32,415 bases of DNA from positions 1 to 32,415 of IMG/VR virus record IMGVR_UViG_3300046723_000024. One strand, 5' to 3'. How positions within the stretch are numbered: position 1 is the stretch's first letter; each line of letters begins with the position of its first letter. The notes under the pieces are model-generated. The model had not been told where the DNA came from and did no database searches. It saw only the letters and a list, made by a program, of their open reading frames with translations. The stretch is from a virus. The position numbers and the translations under genes were made by a program. Below, in pieces: positions 30,748 through 32,415 of the stretch.

Positions 30748-31053
30748 ATGACAGCGATCAACTACACAACCGGCATCACCGCCGATGGCGTTTATGTTTT
30801 CCAAAAGTTCCAAGAGGGAAAGAAATACGTGTTCAGGGTATCAGGAACATTCGGCGGCGGAACCGTCACCCCGGGATTCGATGACGGAGCCGGAAACTTC
30901 CTGCCATTCCGGGACGCCAACGGCGATGCCATGACGGCCACTTCCGGCGATGCATGGGAAGTTAGGCTTCCCGATTCTGGCAAGCCCGCCCTCACCGTCA
31001 CCGGCTCGACAACTCCGGCGCTCGTCATCGGCATCACCCCTTGCGTCAACTGA
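30748..31053 (+). CDS. Small β-rich fibre-associated protein
   Basis: A 101-residue protein (INYTTGITADGVYVFQKFQE, YVFRVSGTFGGGTVTPGFDD) with alternating β-strand pattern and no charged helices. It follows the fibre gene and precedes the receptor-binding gene, so a part of the fibre tip or a chaperone is likely. The frame runs upstream to 30667, inside the fibre gene, but the ATG at 30748 with the leader ACAACCACACCA fits this genome. Confidence 0.65.
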   Translation: MTAINYTTGITADGVYVFQKFQEGKKYVFRVSGTFGGGTVTPGFDDGAGNFLPFRDANGDAMTATSGDAWEVRLPDSGKPALTVTGSTTPALVIGITPCVN

Positions 31054-31054
31054 G

Positions 31055-32197
31055 ATGATCGCGAATCCGCTCATTCGTCCGCTCATCCAGCCTTCCGCTC
31101 TGCTGCTGGGCAGCGGCGCGCTGGGAGGCTCCGGCGTGCGCCCCACCTTCCTCTGGGAACCCGTCAACGGATCGTTCGCGTCCACGCGCGGCCCGACCCC
31201 CGCAGTTTCGCGGGCCAGCGCGGGAACCTACGTCGATTCGTCAGGCGACATCCAAACTGCCGCGATCAATGCCCCCCGCATCACCTACGATCCCGTCACG
31301 CACGAGTGCCTCGGGTATCTTGCGGAGGAACAGAGGACGAATTATGCCTATCCCAGCACCGGCATACCTGAGCCGACCGCCCCTTTGGCTCCTGACGGAA
31401 TCACAAGAATGGCGAGGACCGTTGGATTCGGGGCGGGGCGTAACGTATTGGTCGGCGGAACAGCATCAAAGACTTTTACTTTTTCGGTATGGGCAACAGG
31501 CTCCGGGACCATGAAACTGAAAAACACGCATGGCGGTGTTATGGATAATTTTTCACCGGAAATAGTTCTAACTTCGACTCCAACCAGATATTCGTTCACT
31601 GTCACCAATTCCTCTAATGCTGGAAATGGTTTGCAAATAATCGACATTTTATGCAACGGCGGCGAGGGAACAACGGCTGCCTTTGTGGACTACTGGGGAC
31701 TCCAACTAGAAGATGGCTTCCTATCCTCCATCATCCCCACCGGCGACGCCCCTGTCACCCGCAGCGCGGACGTGTGCAGCATCTCCGGCGCGGACTTCGC
31801 GGGCTTTTACAATCAGAGCGAGGGGTCATGGGTTATCGAGTGCGCTTCGGAGAATATCCTAAATTCGCCACGCATCTTCCTTGGCCCGGGAGTGGGGCCT
31901 CAATCCATCGGCAAATACAACGGGCAGACGTCTTGGTATGATGGATCAAACAATCTAGTGGGCGGGTCTGTTGGAGTCTCGTGCGTTTTGGCAGCGGCCT
32001 ACAATGGTGCTGGCAGGGCGATTTGCGTCAATGGGGGATCAGTTTCGACGGATGCAATCCCACTTATCGAGCAATCCCAAATTGCAATCGGGGCGAGAGG
32101 GGATTTTGCGCAACACCTCAACGGCACCATCGCCCGCATCGCCTACTACCCCGTGCGTTTGACGGATGAAAAGCTCATCGAACTCACACAGCCATGA
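31055..32197 (+). CDS. Receptor-binding / head-spike-like protein with LamG-like end
   Basis: A 380-residue protein. An N-terminal segment (PRITYDPVTHECLGYLAEEQ, then RTNYAYPSTGIPEPTAPLAP) and the central β domain ending VDYWGLQLEDGFLSSIIPTG resemble the repeat-like carbohydrate-binding parts of phage spikes. The C-terminal 110 residues end HLNGTIARIAYYPVRLTDEK, the concanavalin/LamG-like pattern. It probably contacts the host receptor. GC drops to about 45% in 31441-31680 (hand count), which suggests recent exchange of a binding domain. The start at 31055 lies one base after the previous stop; the upstream extension to 30950 is a shadow. Confidence 0.75.
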   Translation: MIANPLIRPLIQPSALLLGSGALGGSGVRPTFLWEPVNGSFASTRGPTPAVSRASAGTYVDSSGDIQTAAINAPRITYDPVTHECLGYLAEEQRTNYAYPSTGIPEPTAPLAPDGITRMARTVGFGAGRNVLVGGTASKTFTFSVWATGSGTMKLKNTHGGVMDNFSPEIVLTSTPTRYSFTVTNSSNAGNGLQIIDILCNGGEGTTAAFVDYWGLQLEDGFLSSIIPTGDAPVTRSADVCSISGADFAGFYNQSEGSWVIECASENILNSPRIFLGPGVGPQSIGKYNGQTSWYDGSNNLVGGSVGVSCVLAAAYNGAGRAICVNGGSVSTDAIPLIEQSQIAIGARGDFAQHLNGTIARIAYYPVRLTDEKLIELTQP

Positions 32198-32415
32198 CCG
32201 ACTACCTCCTGAGATTCCCCGACAAACCAAGCGCCGAGCAATTTGCCCTGGCGATGGGCTACGCAACCGCCGACCCGGAAACCGGCATCATCACCCCGAC
32301 GCTTGCAACCATGCAGTTCGGCCTCGCGGTCATTGGCGAGCACTACATTCCGACAGGTAACACAATCGAAACGCCCCTTGGACCAGTCCCCGAGATGCTC
32401 GGTGACGGCTACTTG
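32194..32415 (+). CDS. Small fibre-associated protein, 3'-truncated
   Basis: The 74 visible codons start at the ATG overlapping the previous stop by ATGA. The sequence MTDYLLRFPDKPSAEQFALA is the opening of short phage proteins commonly found after tail-fibre or spike genes, of unknown or chaperone-like role. The gene continues beyond the right end of the window. Confidence 0.6.
   Translation, partial: MTDYLLRFPDKPSAEQFALAMGYATADPETGIITPTLATMQFGLAVIGEHYIPTGNTIETPLGPVPEMLGDGYL

Noticed and set aside
29492-32415. Diversity-generating retroelement as in phage BPP-1
   Set aside because: The virion is BPP-1-like, but I see no reverse transcriptase and no template/variable repeat pair in the fibre genes. 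One could still lie beyond the right end.

Overview
The window is one continuous stretch of a tailed bacteriophage genome (or prophage) with a short-tailed, podovirus-like virion. Almost everything is on the + strand in tightly packed, often ATGA-overlapping genes. The order terminase, portal, Bbp19-like protein, scaffold, major capsid, tail tubular A, tail tubular B/nozzle, three internal virion proteins, T7-type fibre and receptor-binding proteins is the classic T7/BPP-1-like order. No host-like metabolic genes, integrase, lysis genes, DNA polymerase or RNA polymerase are seen, and both ends cut through genes. GC is high (roughly 60% in most genes). Most start codons follow A/C-rich leaders without a Shine-Dalgarno sequence, which suggests a host group that relies little on SD. 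A Verrucomicrobiota-like host is only a guess.

Left region (1-3229): the end of an N6-adenine DNA methylase, then small accessory proteins (zinc ribbons, a DUF551 protein, short helical proteins) and a PD-(D/E)XK-type nuclease. Short sequence blocks recur at gene boundaries between 561 and 2122, and two of the small genes look frameshifted. Replication region (3230-6246): a strong hairpin terminator, an HNH endonuclease, a winged-helix initiator-like gene carrying an internal array of 11-12 bp repeats (candidate origin), a DnaB-like helicase and a zinc-ribbon protein.

Packaging and head region (6273-15127): small terminase, an HNH/AP2 endonuclease gene between the two terminase genes, large terminase, four small genes, portal, Bbp19-like protein, an acidic/basic linker protein, scaffold-like protein, then a 456-base non-coding control island, the major capsid protein and a putative decoration protein. 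The island (13190-13645) holds a tRNA-Met(CAT) gene bracketed by two intrinsic terminators. Each terminator is followed by the same 12-base promoter-like repeat.

Tail and ejection region (15206-32415): tail tubular A, a lone minus-strand HNH homing-type gene, the nozzle with three chitin-binding-like modules, a GNAT-like protein, internal virion proteins B and C (the latter ending in a double-psi beta-barrel domain), a 2270-residue polyvalent internal protein with an HEEAH metallopeptidase motif and an apparently inserted ParB-like module, a T7-type fibre, and two or three receptor-binding or fibre-associated genes, the last of which runs off the window.

Working together, initiator and helicase would replicate the genome, the terminase would package it through the portal into capsids built on the scaffold, and tail tubular proteins, internal virion proteins and fibres would deliver it. 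The control island probably resets transcription before the capsid gene. The least expected features are the control island, the boundary repeats, and the composite ejection protein.
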